From the NCBI GenBank assembly GCA_023634235.1, contig JAMKCF010000018.1, positions 2,137,474 through 2,201,473 on the forward strand: a DNA stretch of 64,000 nucleotides. The letters are read 5' to 3'. Shown here piece after piece: positions 43,055-57,000 of this stretch (its first letter is position 1; every line of letters starts with the position of its first letter). Under the pieces are notes generated by a model that did not search any database, had not been told where the DNA came from, and was given only the letters and a program-made list of their open reading frames with translations. A program made the translations under genes and the position numbers. The stretch is from Pisaster brevispinus. Its lineage: Eukaryota; Echinodermata; Asteroidea; Forcipulatida; Asteriidae.

Positions 43055-45288
43055 AACTGAAAAGTGAACACAGCAACGATCCCTGTGGAACCACGGAAGA
43101 AAGAGACCAGCATGTTCAAACTGACTGAAGCTACCTTCAGCGAGAAACTTGACGATGAAAGCATGAACTTCGCTTTCACGTTGGTTTGAGGAATTTCATA
43201 ATTTTGCGTCTCCCAAGTAAAATTCAGTATTTCAAAACGATTAGCAAGAGTAAAATTTAACTTTAATATTGTAATTTGTAATACACACAATCTTGGCAAT
43301 GAAGTTAACATTGTGTGTATCACTAACTTCTTCAATGATAGTATTAATTATTCTTAAAGAAAAATGTATGTATAATAATTTTATTATATTAATGAACCTC
43401 ATAAATAGTGTTTATGTTTTATTTACAGTTAAGGTTTACTAATAAATGCATGCAATTTGGCAAATTAGGTGCTCACACATAGTGATGTAAATAAAATAAT
43501 ATGTGATTTCCGGCCGGCTATAAAAAGGTGAAAGGCTCTCAAAAGTGTGTTAATCTCATGAAGATTTTCTAGTCATTAGTCAGCAATTCCAGCCATTTCC
43601 ACTTTGTGAGGAATGCACTACTTGATTGTTTTACGAGCTTACTACGTGCACGTCTGTTGTATCTGGACGTAGTGTTCCCACACATAGCCTACATCGGTTT
43701 GACGTGTGGAAAATGTTATACTTTAATCGCACCCTATATAAGGCAAACATTAGAAATACCGCGAGAATTGACGGCTTCGGCAGTGGCTATAATCTGCCAC
43801 CAACGGCCGCTAGCCGTAGCCAAAGTCGCTTGATTTGGAAACACGTTATAATGTATTTTTGCTGAATGAATTTTCAGAGTAGGGTTGATGGGACAGTGTC
43901 GTCACGATCAAAGCAAGGCCTGTGGGTGTAGACCTACATGGATTTATGAACCCAAACTTCACGCGCGCGCGCGTATAATGGGTGACGTGAGCGCGCGTGC
44001 AGTAACTGGGTGAGAGTTCATAATGCCATCAGGCCTGCTTTGATCATGACGATAATTAGTATTTATAGTGCCCCCTTTTAAATCGGATTTTAATGCTGGT
44101 GTTGGAAGAAAAAGGGGATTCGTTAAGTCCCAATTTCCAATCCCTTTTGGGATTAGAGTTTTGTCGTATCCTTACGGTGTTACTGCTGATATAAAACACC
44201 ACAAACACTACATCAAAATGACACGCCACAATAATCTTGCCGCATCTATAGCACACAGTTTAGATAAAGAAATCCCCACGACAAAGCTGTTTACGTTTAC
44301 CCTCATTGACTTTTGTCAACTTTGACCTTGATTGCTGGAGGTCACTGGGTCAAAATAAGAAGTGGCTATACACTTACATTTCAATAATATGCTTTAACTG
44401 TACTTCCACCCCTGCGTTTCATCGCTTGAAATTAGTCTCCCGTTTGTGTCACTTAGTATTTGTAACCAGACGTTATAATATGGATTTGTCATAATGACTA
44501 CCGCGCTAGTGTGTGAATCTCGGCGACCGTTCACGCGTAACGTCTCCGAACAGCGACTAGGTGTCAACACCGCGGCCTCGTTAAATTGTGAAAGTTCTGG
44601 CTTTAGAACAACGGGGGCCCTTGTTCCTGGTGTGTGGCTGAGCTCATCCGAGGGCAAACACGGGCATAAAATTTGAGTTTCGATCCATCAATGCTTGCCA
44701 TTGTACATATCGCGAAGGGGATGATACAGACCCCCACTTACAAAGGTTCCAATTAGCGAAGGATTTAGCGGCAGGCAGGGTGTTCTTTTGGTAGTAATGT
44801 TATTGTCAAAGACCAGTACCCTCACTGGTACCCATGGAGGTTCCTTCCTCCATGGTGTATCCCAATATGTGCATTAAATTACAAAACTGTGAACATTTGG
44901 ACTCAATATTGGTCATCGGAGTTGTACAAATATAATGTCAGGAAAAAACACTCTTGTTGCATTGTGTGTCTTGAGATGCCTGAGAAAGGCTTCATTAGAC
45001 CTAACGCTTTTCTCACATTCATATTTTTTGTTGAAAAATTGCCTCTTTCTCTAAAACTACGGTTTGTTATTTCAAAGGGGGTAATTTCTCACAATATTTT
45101 ATAATATCAACAGCTCTCCAGTGCGTTTTACAAAGTAATTTTCTATTATTGTCATTAAATTGTGGAGTAATTTATTACCAAAGGTACACCCTGCCTTTAC
45201 TAAGACATGTGTTATTCTATCAAGACAGGCCAAGTTTGTGTCTGCGTGCAGTTCCTCCGTAGGTGTTGGCAGACGTTCCCATGGTGTT

Positions 45289-45350
45289 CCACCACCTCCA
45301 TGGAACTCCCATGGAACTCCCATGGAACGCCCATGGAACTCCAATGGGTA
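45289..45350 (+). repeat. Short CCATGGAACTCC tandem repeat
   Basis: CCATGGAACTCC or variants repeat four to five times. Units of about 12-15 bp. Confidence 0.8.
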
Positions 45351-46194
45351 GAACGACAGTAAAAACCATTAGTCCGTATACCCGTCTCGGCATTGGCAAT
45401 GGCTGAAGCACTGAAAAGTCAAATTCTTTAGCGTCGTCGTTTCCGCCAACAGCCATCGCCAGAGCCGAGCTCACTTGATTTGGACGCCTCCCGTTTTTGC
45501 AATAAATTTGTTTTTGTTTGGTTGGCAAAGTTTTCAAAGCTGATTGATAAAGAATGGAACTTTATTATATCAGAAAACAAAACTTACCGAAGTGTCGAAA
45601 AAAGCACCAACTTCATCAGAAACCAGAAAAATGAAGGCCTACCAGGAAGTGTTGCAACAAAATTCACACCAATTTGTTTTCTCGGTAGAAACAGTTGACT
45701 AATAATTTAACAATCATGTATGCTCGGATGTGTCTGCAGATCCGGGGAAAGAAGCTACTGGTCTCCGCACTCCTCCTGTACATTACGTTATCATTCTTCG
45801 CTGCGCATTCTTTTACCTGCTCCGTGTGTTGGCATGGTCCATGGGAACTAGCATGTAATAGCTGTATAGCGGGTGCAATGAACGTAAACACACGCTGGAG
45901 GTCACAAACACCAGAAGTTGTATTCCTACTCGTCTTCCGGGAAGTAGTGCACTGCATTATAGGCCCTCTGCCCTTACACACGCCAACTTTACGGAATACT
46001 TTTAACAATGGAACAATGCTACCCCACAAAGTTGTCTTTGTTCTAGTGGTACCCCACAGAGAATTTCTTCAGAAAAGGGATACAAATAGAACAGCAATGG
46101 CGGTACCCATGCCGTATAAGGATGCGTGGGTTTGCATAGGATGAGCACAACCGGGTTGAAGCCTGCGGGTGTAGTGTTAGCTGTGATGTGTAAG

Positions 46195-46230
46195 ACCATG
46201 GAGCAATAAACTAGATTATTGCTCCATGGT
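46195..46230. repeat. Perfect 15-bp hairpin
   Basis: ACCATGGAGCAATAA, a 6-base loop, and its exact reverse complement TTATTGCTCCATGGT. May be the tip of a larger decayed palindromic element. Confidence 0.85.
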
Positions 46231-47426
46231 AAGACCATGGAGGTAGAAATAGACTCTACGCTGTTTGGATGCGTATCTACGAGGCCTAGTTGCACCTCCC
46301 ACAAGTTACCAACGGTAAAGATGGAGGCTCGTGCCCCCACACAATTTTCCAGCGCAAAGAGATGCCCCCCCCCCCACACACACACACAGAAATCCAGAAA
46401 ATTATATTATGTGCCCTTTAAGGGGGCATGGACCCTGCCCCGCCCCAACTTGAGAGCAATGCCCCCCCCCCCCCCCGTCCCAACCAGAAAGTTCTGGCTA
46501 CGACATGCAGTTACACACAACATTGCTAGCTGCGCGGCTTAAGTTAGCCGAGTCCCTTGCAAAGACAGAACACTATAGTAGTGGGCCTAAACAAACAAAA
46601 ACAAGACAACGACCAGAACAAGACCACAGCAACAACATTGCAAACACTAATTGTATTCAATGAAAATAGAACAGCCACGATTTTCTCTCGGCCAGTCTCT
46701 CAACAAGTCATTCATTAACAATTGGCTCATTCGGTTTCGCTTGTAAAGTGACTGTTACGTTGCATTAGCGTTCAACTGACAAAAAGGAGTAATAATAATT
46801 TATTCATCACGAGCCATAGCATTCGCTGGTACTCACTGAAGATCATTCAAATTCATTGGTCGCAATAATCTCGTCCAAGCAGTCGAAGGCTGGTCAACCA
46901 TTCAGTTTCACAATGTTTATTTAAATTTTTTGTTTGACGGGCTGTAGTTGAAAATCACTTAAGAATGGTCCAAAATGTATCCTAATTATCTTTTTTGTAA
47001 ATGTAATAGGACAAAGCAGGCCTAAACTGAATGAATGTCGGCTGAATGAGAATACAAAATCATGTGTGCACGAAAACAAAATATTGTACGCAATACAAAA
47101 GTAGTTTAATATGAGGGAAAGTCTTTGAATTTGAATTTGTTTAATGAAACTGAGTTTATTTTAACTAAAATTTACCGATTAAAAACCTATTTAAAAAATA
47201 CATTTAAAAGGGTAAGTGGAGCTGAAGAAGGGATGCATCTTCCTACCGGTCTCAAGTTACAAGTCACAAAACGAACCGCTGCGCCCGGACGAAAGCCTCG
47301 AATAAACGATTTTCAAGAACACCTGGCTTTTCTGGACTGTGTCCCAAGGGGTGGTTCGGCCTGTTATTCTTATCCTAAAAGCTTACGGGAGTGGTTCAGT
47401 AAAAAATGCATCCGGTTTGGGTTAGG

Positions 47427-47454
47427 CCATAGAGAAAGGTCCTTTTCTCTATGG
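47427..47454. repeat. Short palindrome CCATAGAGAAAGGTCC, copy 2
   Basis: CCATAGAGAAAGG / CCTTTTCTCTATGG. Same palindrome as 25056-25084, 22 kb away. Confidence 0.65.
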
Positions 47455-47954
47455 TTACATAAAAGACAGGGTTCAGATAAAGCGATGGAAGGTCGAGGGA
47501 ACATCCACGTCTCGTCCGGCCCCCGCGGGGTGAGTACTTTTTGACAACCGGGGGACGTTATTTGTTCTTGCCACCCAAGCCCTTTTTGCGCGTCACTCGC
47601 GCCCCAAATCTCCGTTTTGAAAAGAAAAAAAGATAATAATTGTTATAATATGCAAAGGTTATTTGGGGGAAACCTATCGCAAAAAAACGTATTTTGTTGT
47701 TTTATTTCTCTAAAAACAGTCGATAAAAAAATTTAATAAAAAAAATTAATCGACAGTGTCGGCTGTTTTACTTTCGCCGCTTGGTGGCTCACCTCACTAA
47801 TTATCTTTTTTCGCGCGCCTTCGCATTACGTCGTGGGAGCAAATACACATGCGTGAACTTTGACACCCAGCTTCCGTTCGAAAGGTCTATTTTGTGTTTT
47901 GTACGCGTGAAGCTTACGGATCGGGGAAAACCTGAGCTATAGATTTTCACCAAA

Positions 47955-48015
47955 ATGACACATAACTACGTAGTTACGGCCCACAAACCTACGGCTGTGA
48001 ATGCGTGTGTAACGG
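47955..48015 (+). CDS. DDB1: DDB1 exon 1
   Basis: Start codon and 20 codons plus one base; donor GTGAGT. Encodes [20 protein letters not shown]. Confidence 0.97.
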
Positions 48016-51000
48016 GTGAGTATTTACGTTTTTAGTAGAGTTGCATAATGGAAAATTGGACTGCGTAACTATGGTCTAGCTTAAGGTAGTGCATCAGGCG
48101 TGTATTTGCGACACCTTATTGTGATCTGGCTGTGGCATTTGTGTGTGGTGTGTTCATCATTCAATTATTTATTTATTTATTTCTTCTTTACCCTGGGTAG
48201 ACCTCTCCGTGAAACACACTGTTTTTCAGAGGTGCCCAGCTCAGTATTTGTTTTTTCCCTGCAAGTGCAAGGTATGTGGAGCTACGTTTGTGAAGTACAA
48301 TTCCTTTATTGTGGCGCAATATGCTGCCAATCAACAAACCAGGAGGAAAACCGGGGCGAACCCCTTCTCTTTTCGAGCACTGGGTTCTTTCACGTGCGTT
48401 ACACAACACATGGGACCATCGGCTTTACGTCCCATCCGAAGGACGAAGCAATCATGGTTAAGTGTCTTGCTTAACACTGCTTAAGGCAGTAAGGACACAA
48501 AAACACAAGGGACAAGTGTCACGACCGGGACTCGAACCCACACTCTGCTGAACAGAAACACCAGAGCTTGAGTCCGGTGCTCTTATCCGCTCCGCCACTA
48601 CACTCCACAAATTAAGTTGATGAAAATTAAGTTGATGAACATGCGCAGTAAGACAATCTAACACAATTCACTGTTTATTTCCTGTTATGACATGTATGAG
48701 AGTTTCACCTCGACTCTAGTCTTACTCCAAAGTGAACTTTGCTGAGTATCACTCACTCAGCGTAATAAAGTAAAGATTTGTTTTTTGAGGAAGTGAAACT
48801 GAAATTGAATTGGTGATCATTTACGCCGCTGTTGCCTGTTGGTGTTTCAGTGTCTGGCTGTTGTTCACTTTCTGCAGGTTGACCCTGCTTAACCCCCATA
48901 TTTTTAAACCAAATACTAGTCCCAAGTGTACTGGACTCACTCAACTACTTCTTGGGTTGGCCGTACAACCCACAGCATCAGCAGGAAACATGATTTTTCG
49001 AATAGAATTAGATACCCTCGCGTGGGAGAGCACATTAAAACGACAAACAGTCAAGCTCGTTTTGGTGTAATTTTTTAAAAAATCTCTTGAGCATACAACA
49101 TCATCTGGGCCATGATGTTTTTACCGATGCACATGTGCGATGAGTAGTCTTTAGTCAATGTGGTATTCATTACTCACATTAATAAATAGAAGAATATTCT
49201 TACTGGGATGAAAACAAAAGACGGCGGTAGCGGGGGGTCCAAGCAAAAAATGACATTTGACACTATTTTAGCATGAGGTAAGAGATTTGTAGAACTTTTG
49301 TAAGTTTTCCCCCACCTCAGGAGGCTTCAATCTATTTGCAAAATGGCCCTTCACAAAACTGAATTTGACTTTGGAGTCGCTCTTTAAATGCAGATGTGCA
49401 ACTGCACGGAGGCTGATGCTGATGCCTACACTGCCTACGGTCTCGGCCTTCGAGATTCTCCAATTGATAATTGATGTGCCCATTGAATAACGAAACCGAC
49501 CTTGCCCTTTTCGAAAATGGACTTCCGCCCGCTGCTAATATTGGATTCTTCTTTTCAGGAAACTTCACATCTCCCGACGACCTCAATCTGATTGTTGCCA
49601 AGAATACCCGCCTTGAGATCTACGTCGTCACGCCAGAAGGTCTCCGTCCAGTGAAGGAGATCGGAATCAATGGAAGAATTGAAGTCCTGGAGCTCTTCAA
49701 ACCTCAGGTTTGTTTTGGAATATACCTTGAAGTTTCAAACCCATATGGATGTACTAATAGGTCATAAATTTTGCCCCAAAAAAGCAGCCTGTTTCCTTTT
49801 CATGCGTTCATATTAAACAAGTGATTTTGCCTCTTCAGTTGAAACCGTCGTTCATTTTCACTTTGAGGCATGAGACTTCAGTTCTGGCATTTCGTCTTTG
49901 AGATGGCAAGGCCATTTTCATTTTGCAAAAGGGCACTTCCATTAGAAAATCTTATAGTCTATGGGAAACCTTTGAAGGGGCACCAAGGCCAAGACCAGGG
50001 GCAACAGAGGCCATGGCCTCTGAGGCCTCTGTATTATTCCATGCGTGGAATTTAAACAGCACAATATTCAATTCAAGTTATAAGGCAATCTATTTAGCCA
50101 TGCGAAATCAGCATTCAATTTAGCAGAGTAGGCACAACTAGAGATTTCTGCAAAAGGCTGCTGCCAACCTGGATGCTGTTTGAGTGGATTGTTTAATTGA
50201 ATGGCTGTCTTGTTTAATTGCGTAACTTAAAAGACCAGTTGCTTACACATTCAGTGAAATCTAATATCTGATTTGAGGATTTTGCAACTAAATTAGCCAC
50301 TTGTTTGCTGAAAATGACCTGGAAAACCTTTACTCAAGCATGTCAAAACTCAGGATTTTTCCTGATCTCAGGATTCTCTCAAAATCTCCTTGAGCCATTG
50401 ACTTTTCTTGAAAGAAGTAAAGCAGTCTCCAAAGGGAGAAAGAAATAGTCCACATTGCATCCAAACCTGTAGTTTTGTATGTACGATGGCTCTGTAAACC
50501 TCATGAATTGTAAATGTTATTTCTGGGCAGAGGTTCTTGGTCTAAAATAAGGGGGGAGCCCAGGCCATTGCCAGGATTTTTCAGTCTCCTGACGATGACT
50601 AGAGCAAGCTAGTCGAAACCTTGAGACAAAATAAGAACTCACTCCGCGAGAAGTCCCCTCAATCCACTAAGTGAAAGTAGTAGTCCCGGCCGATTTCCTA
50701 CCTTCCGCCCAGGGCCCAATGTCATAAAGCCTGTAAGCACAAATACTTGCTAAGCACAGAAAAACCTTGCTTAGCAGAAATAGGTTACCAGCCAACATTC
50801 TATACAGGTTACATTGCTGCCACTGGTCCCCCGCTCATTTCTTGCGAAGTAAAGAAATTTGCCAAGCAGAATTTTCTGCTTAACAGCTTTATGAAATTGG
50901 ACCCTGGTAAGAGTTAATAAGCAGGACTTTTTGAGTTCTTTCCAGAACTAAGTAGTCTCCTGAAGTAGTCTCCCGAATTTCCAAAATCTACTCTGCGGCA

Positions 51001-54000
51001 GTAGAATAAAGCAAGACCTAGTTCCATAAGAACAAATCTACACAGTAAAGTAGATATACACATGGTGTTACCGCAAACCGAATATACAGGAATTTTCATA
51101 TTTGGCAAATCTCAACCCTGTTTACTATTTCAAGATTTTGATGGACTCAATTTTTTAGATCGTTAGCCTAGTCTATACTACATTAAGATTTAACAAGGTG
51201 ATGAAAGTATTAAAGTGTGTATTGGTAAATACATTTTCTTGTTTGTTGTTTACCTTCAGGGTCAAGAGAAGTCACTATTGTTTATCTTAACGGCAAGATA
51301 CAATGCCTGCATCTTGGAGTACGTCAAAGATGGCGAGAGCGAAGAGGTGGTCACCAAGGCCCACGGAAATGTCCAGGTGGGATTTTCATAAATGTCTAGA
51401 GTAGCCGTCTTGGGTTTTTTCTGCCATTCAAGGCCGTGTAACAAAAGTGAGGTTTTGAGGTCGACTTTAGGTGCGAGATTCAAGGGTTTGAAATTTACAC
51501 TGGACTGCAGTCCAGGGGCCAGGGATTTTGTGACCATGCAAAATTTTCAGAATGTAAACACGATGTCCTGAATTTTGGTTGTAACGCCCAAAACGAGGTG
51601 TTTTTTGGCTCTCAGATACAGTTTTCTCGACTATAACTTCATTTCAGAGGGAAGTATTTCACAGAAAAAAAATTGTTCAGTATGAACATCATAATCATTT
51701 GGGGTTGAACAAAGAAAAAATTACTGGAGCGGGATTTGAACCAACGACCTCTGTTTTAATGTGCCATTGCTCTACCTAGTGAGCTATCTACCTCTATGCT
51801 GGCGGTCTCCCTATTTTGTCAATATCTTTGTTCTGGGGGTGCCAGTCAGAAGCCATACAACCGTTAGCTGCCGTATAGCCAGGTAATCACACCCAATTTT
51901 ACAATACAACCTACGGAAGCGGCAGCCAGGGGGATCACTTTAAGGGAATGCAACTTTTTAAATATCAAATATCAAGTTATAAACTACAAACGAAACAATG
52001 AACCGATGTATGTTATCCTAACCAATAATGGCGTGTCGTGGCCGAGCGGATAAGAGCACCGGACTCAAGCTTTGGTGTTTCCGACTCAGCAGAGTGTGTG
52101 TTCGAGTCCCAATCATGACACTTGTGTCCTTAAGCAAGACACTTAACCATTATTGCTTCGTCCTTCGGATGGGACGTAAAGCCGTTGGCCCCGTGTGTTG
52201 TGTAACGCACGTAAAAGAACCCAGTGCACTTATCGAAAAGAGAAAGGGTTCGCCCCAGAGTTCCTGGTTTGATTGGCTGCATATTGCGCCACAGCACCTT
52301 GTAAACCATTACAAGGTGCTATGTAAAGGAGTAGGTCTCATACTTCAGAAACGTAGCCCCAAATACCTTGCAGGAAATACTGAATGTTAAGCGCTTAGAG
52401 GCTGGCCTGCAGTAGGCGCTATACAAATACAATATATTATTATCCTGTAAATTCTTAGGATCGCATCGGCAGACCATCAGAGACTGGCCTGATTGGGATC
52501 ATCGACCCCGAGTGTAGAGTGATTGGACTACGTCTGTACGACGGACTCTTCAAAGTGATTCCACTGGACAAAGATAATAAAGAGCTGAAGGCTTTCAGCA
52601 TCAGGTACAAACTTCTAGACAGTGTATTCTAAACAGACTGTTTTTGAAACCCCATATCCGGTTACCCTTATCAATGACAGTTAGTAAAGAGTTAGCAAAC
52701 ACTCTCATTTTGATGTTTGACAGTTTTGAACACCCCTTTTTTATTAAATTTTGACAGTTTTGTTCTTTTTAGCAAACTGTTTTATTGTTAGACAGTTTTT
52801 GGTCACCCTGTTGTAATTGATGAGAGTTTCTATTCACCTGCCTTACTGGTTGTAATTGATGACAGTTTCTATTCACCTGCCTTACTGGTTGACAGTTTTA
52901 GCGCCCCCTGTTTTAATAGTTGACAGTTTTGGGTTGCCCTATTTTGTTGTTGTTACATCACCATGCCATGCCTCAAAACTCTGTAGACATGTTGCAAAAT
53001 ACTTTTTTGTACTGATTGATAGTTTGTTTCTGACTTTTTGAATGATAACTGTCACCGCCTTTTTATGTTTTTAGGCTGGAAGAATTAAATGTTATTGACG
53101 TTCAGTTCCTACACGGCTGCCAAGTACCAACCATCGTATTTGTTCACCAAGTAAGTTGCATTGGTTCCCACTTTCATAGAAGAATATGTTTCTTGAAAGC
53201 TAGAGGATTGGAATGAATGTACTCTTCCAAAAACCAATGATGTACCATCCCTTTGTGATATGTTTTTTGAAAACTAGAGGATTGGAACGAATGTACTCTT
53301 CCAAAAACCAATGATGTACCATCCCTTCATGATATGTTTTTTGAAAACTAGAGGATTGGAACGAATGTACTCTTCCAAAAACCAATGATGTACCATCCCT
53401 TTATAATATGTTTCTTGAAAACTAGAGGATTGGAACGAATGTACTCTTCCTAAAAACCAATGATGTACCATCCCTTTATGATATGTTTCTTGAAAACTAG
53501 AGATTGGAACGAATGTACTCTTCCTAAAAACCAATGATGTACCATCCCTTTATAATATGTTTCTAGAAAACTAGAGGATTGGAATGAATGTACTGTTCTA
53601 AAAACCAATGATGTACCATCCCTTTATGATATGTTTCTAGAAAACTAGAGGATTGGAATGAATGCACTCTTCCAAAAACCAATGATGTACCATCCCTTTA
53701 TGATATGTTTCTTGTAAACTAGAGGATTGGAATGAATGTACTCTTCCAAAAACCGATGCTGTGCCATCCCTTTATGATGTGTTTCTTGTAAACTAGAGGA
53801 TTGGAATGAATGTACTCTTCCAAAAACCAATGATGTACCATCCCTTTATGATATGTTTCTTGAAAACCATAAGATTGGAATGAATGTACTCTTCCTAAAA
53901 ACCAATGATGTACCATCCCTTTATGATATGTTTCTTGACAACTAGAGGATTGGAATGACTCTTCCAAAAAACAAAAACTGTTTCTTTATAATTTTCACAT

Positions 54001-57000
54001 TGACAATGTTTTATCCATGGTCCAGGACCCACACGGGAGACACATGAAAACCTATGAGATTAACCTAAGGGAGAAGGAATTTAACAAGGGGCCCTGGAAG
54101 CAGGATAACGTGGAGACCGAGGCCAGCATGGTGGTCACTGTCCCCAAGCCATGCGGAGGAGCTCTCATCATTGGCCAAGAATCTATCACTTACCATAATG
54201 GGGATAAATACGTCGCCATAGCGCCACCTAGCATAAAAGTAAGACGTTATTTGACACGTAAATTTCGTAAGCTCTTACTGATGTACCACTAACACTTTCA
54301 ACTGCCGTGTTTTGTTTGATTCTGTTGGACTGAGGACTGCACTTGTAAACTGATTATGCTTTACATGGGATCAAGCATACCACCATAATCAGAGTCCAAC
54401 AGTTTGGGTGTTGAGTTACCAATTGGTGTTAGATTTTTATAGAACGGGAAGTCATCTGTGAAAGTTTCAGCTGAATACAGTGTCTACTTGTTGAGAAAAC
54501 AGCAAAAAACTATATATTTTCATCAAGAAAGTTGAATCCGTCCATGTTTAGCGAGGTGACAGCAGGTAGCAGCTGCATCTGTGGCCGCAGCATTCAGAAA
54601 CAGACACTTTAACATCCAAAGCTCACCTTTAGTTGAGTTTTGGAAAAATTCTTTGACATTTTTTTATTGATTTCTAACCAACACGGGCATTTCAGACAAA
54701 ACAATTTTGTAGGATGCCTACATTACAATCTTCATAACAAGTAGGCTTTCGGATAGTAATCACACCAACAAATTTTGGTAATTACCCAAGAATGACACCA
54801 CCTTAACTAAGACATTTTTTGTCTTTACTCATTGATCTAGGCCAGCACCTTGATATGCCACGGTCGTCTTGACTCGGATGGTTCTCGTTACCTCCTCGGT
54901 GACATGGCGGGTAGGCTCTTCCTCCTCCATCTTGAGAAAGAGGAGCCCATGGACGGCGTCATCAACGTCAAAGACCTGAAAGTGGAACTTCTCGGAGAGG
55001 TGAGGTGTTTGGGAAAGCCCCTCTGTCAGGCCGTGCCCAAATTGCCGGCTACAGCTACGGCTACGGCTGGACTGCCGCGTCATCATGCGTTGAAGTATAG
55101 GACGCTCTTAGCAAACACCCTTAGGGACCTTGTCAAAACTAATCCCGGACAGCCATCGGACGGCACCGGTCCAGGACCAGGTTTCTCGTCCCATGTTGAA
55201 TTCCCTTGTAGTGATTACTTCATCGGATGGGCCATGGGATGAGTTCACAGTGACTGCCTTCACTAGAGATGGTTTGTTTACAAACCGCAGGGTCTTTAGA
55301 TCGCTATCTACTGGAAAACCAGCAGGGGGTCTCCTAAGGGCAGGTTTTCGGTTTCACGGTTAGGCCTCAATGACCCTGAGTATTTTCTAAAGACAAATAT
55401 CATAGATGATCATTTGATGCTTACATTCCATTTGTTTAATTATTAACTGTTAACCTAAAAATTTAAGAATGGAGGAAGGGAACACAAGCAACGATTTACA
55501 AGAACTTGGCTAGTAATTTTGTCTATTTCAAAAAACAATGGGTTAAAAACTCCACCACACTATAGTGACCTCCAAACGGTCAGACCAGACTCCTCCAAAC
55601 TGCAAACCACAAGTTTGTTTATATTAGTGTTTAATCAGCCAGTGAAACCGCAGAGCACTCTGTGGGGTGCCTTGGGTACTGTGCATCGGACGGGAGGATA
55701 CTGTTCAGCGTGTGAAACATCACCTCATTGGAACTCCCATCCGATGGCCCGTCCAACAAAAATTTGACATGGGATGAACCTTGTCCGATGGTCTGTCCAG
55801 GATTAATTTTGACAAGACCCCTTAGCAACAGTCGTAGCCATAACCCTAGCTGTCAATTCGCATGCAGCCTCAATCAGCCGGCAACGTCTTAGCAAAACAG
55901 TAATTTTGAGTTGTTTTTCAAAGGAGTTTCGAAACTGCTTTTTGTGGGTACAGAAAGACTGAGAGAGTGTGACGACTTCTATACCTCCAAGAAAACAGGG
56001 TTCTGAAGCACACTTGTTTGTCCAAAAATAACTCGTTTACGTTTGTTGAAATTGTTATAAATGTTTTTGTTGTTTTAATAATTTGCTGCTGCAAACTGCT
56101 AACCAACCCCCCAAAAACATGTTTGAAATGCAAAAAGTAGTTAATGGCCTGATGTTTCGACCCTAGCTTTCCGGAAGGTTAAAAGGCCTTCGAGAAAGAC
56201 TCTGCTAGGGTCGAAACATCAGGTCATTAACAAATATTGTGCATTTTCTTTTAGATAAAGTTTGTACTTTTTTATTACAAATGTTTGTTTGTTTACAGTG
56301 TTCTCCACACATAGGTTTTGGGAGGGCGGGCCGCCCTCCCAAAGTTTAAGGCCGCCCTGCCAAAGAAGTGGCCGCCCTGCTAAAATAATTGGCCGCCCTG
56401 CCAAAAAATGACAAATCACGGAACGAAAGCAACTTAAATGGCAGCGCCGAAGCTTCCTTCAGACACAGACTATTTTTCGCCCTCACTTAATACGATCGAA
56501 CGAGTAGCCGACGAGCCATGGCCAACTTCTAAACCGCAGCATTGAATTGCGAACGTTTATTTCAGTATACAACGTATCCTATGCACGATGCACGATGCAC
56601 GATGCGCGACGCACATACTGTACATGTAACCACATGGTTCTGACTGCCGAGTGTCCACCGCACGTGCATCGGCCCGGGCCCCACAACGTGCAGGTGACGT
56701 GTATACATGTAGTCTGCAACAGCAGGGTCCAAAGTCCAAGCTAACCAGCATTCCGCACGCTGTGATTGGCCGTTGATGGCCGCTGTAATTACCATATTCA
56801 TAAGAGAGCTTGCCTAGTCTCCAACGCAGTACACGTTCACGGGCCAAGTAAAGAATTGCCGCGCATTGTGCCGCACGCCTGCAGATTGGTACAACATGTA
56901 CAGCCTTGGATTAAGGCTGTTCAAACAACAACAACTTTTGCCGATGAGGGCGATGCGGGGCAATTTTCATGGAATTTCCTCAACTTGCGTTGTCGACCGG

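Larger units (their letters stand above)
43055..47954. other. Calmodulin-like 3' UTR, spacer and DDB1 upstream region
   Basis: AATAAA at 43441-43446 and 43490-43495 are candidate poly(A) signals for the calmodulin-like gene. The rest has short palindromes (44831-44855, 46195-46230, 47427-47454), a CCATGGAACTCC repeat (45289-45350), poly-C tracts (46367-46376, 46463-46477) and many uninformative ORFs. The last 200 bp are CpG-richer and include CATTACGTCGTGG, a CREB/ATF-like site, as might suit a DDB1 housekeeping promoter. Confidence 0.5.
49708..51259 (+). other. DDB1 intron 2
   Basis: Contains a GAAAC-type hairpin (50589-50624), a GGGCCCAATTTCAT MITE (50712-50905) and a dispersed repeat (50930-51095). 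Confidence 0.8.
51377..52458 (+). other. DDB1 intron 3
   Basis: Contains two unrelated tRNA-derived SINEs (51721-51955 minus, 52026-52442 plus). Confidence 0.8.

Noticed and set aside
47125..47544. 139-residue ORF just upstream of DDB1
   Set aside because: Contains a palindromic repeat (47427-47454), no domain recognised, and DDB1 starts with its own good ATG at 47955.
52030..52110. tRNA gene
   Set aside because: A and B boxes are present but the acceptor stem does not form and a long SINE body follows; the same unit recurs elsewhere in the window.
53200..53967. Several minus-strand ORFs with repeated Phe/Ser/His-rich peptides
   Set aside because: They lie entirely in the 74-bp minisatellite of DDB1 intron 5; the repeats keep frames open by chance.
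54850..55242. Read-through ORF beyond DDB1 exon 7
   Set aside because: The first part is DDB1 exon 7; past GTGAGG it enters a dispersed repeat, and exon 8 at 57897 restores the conserved protein.
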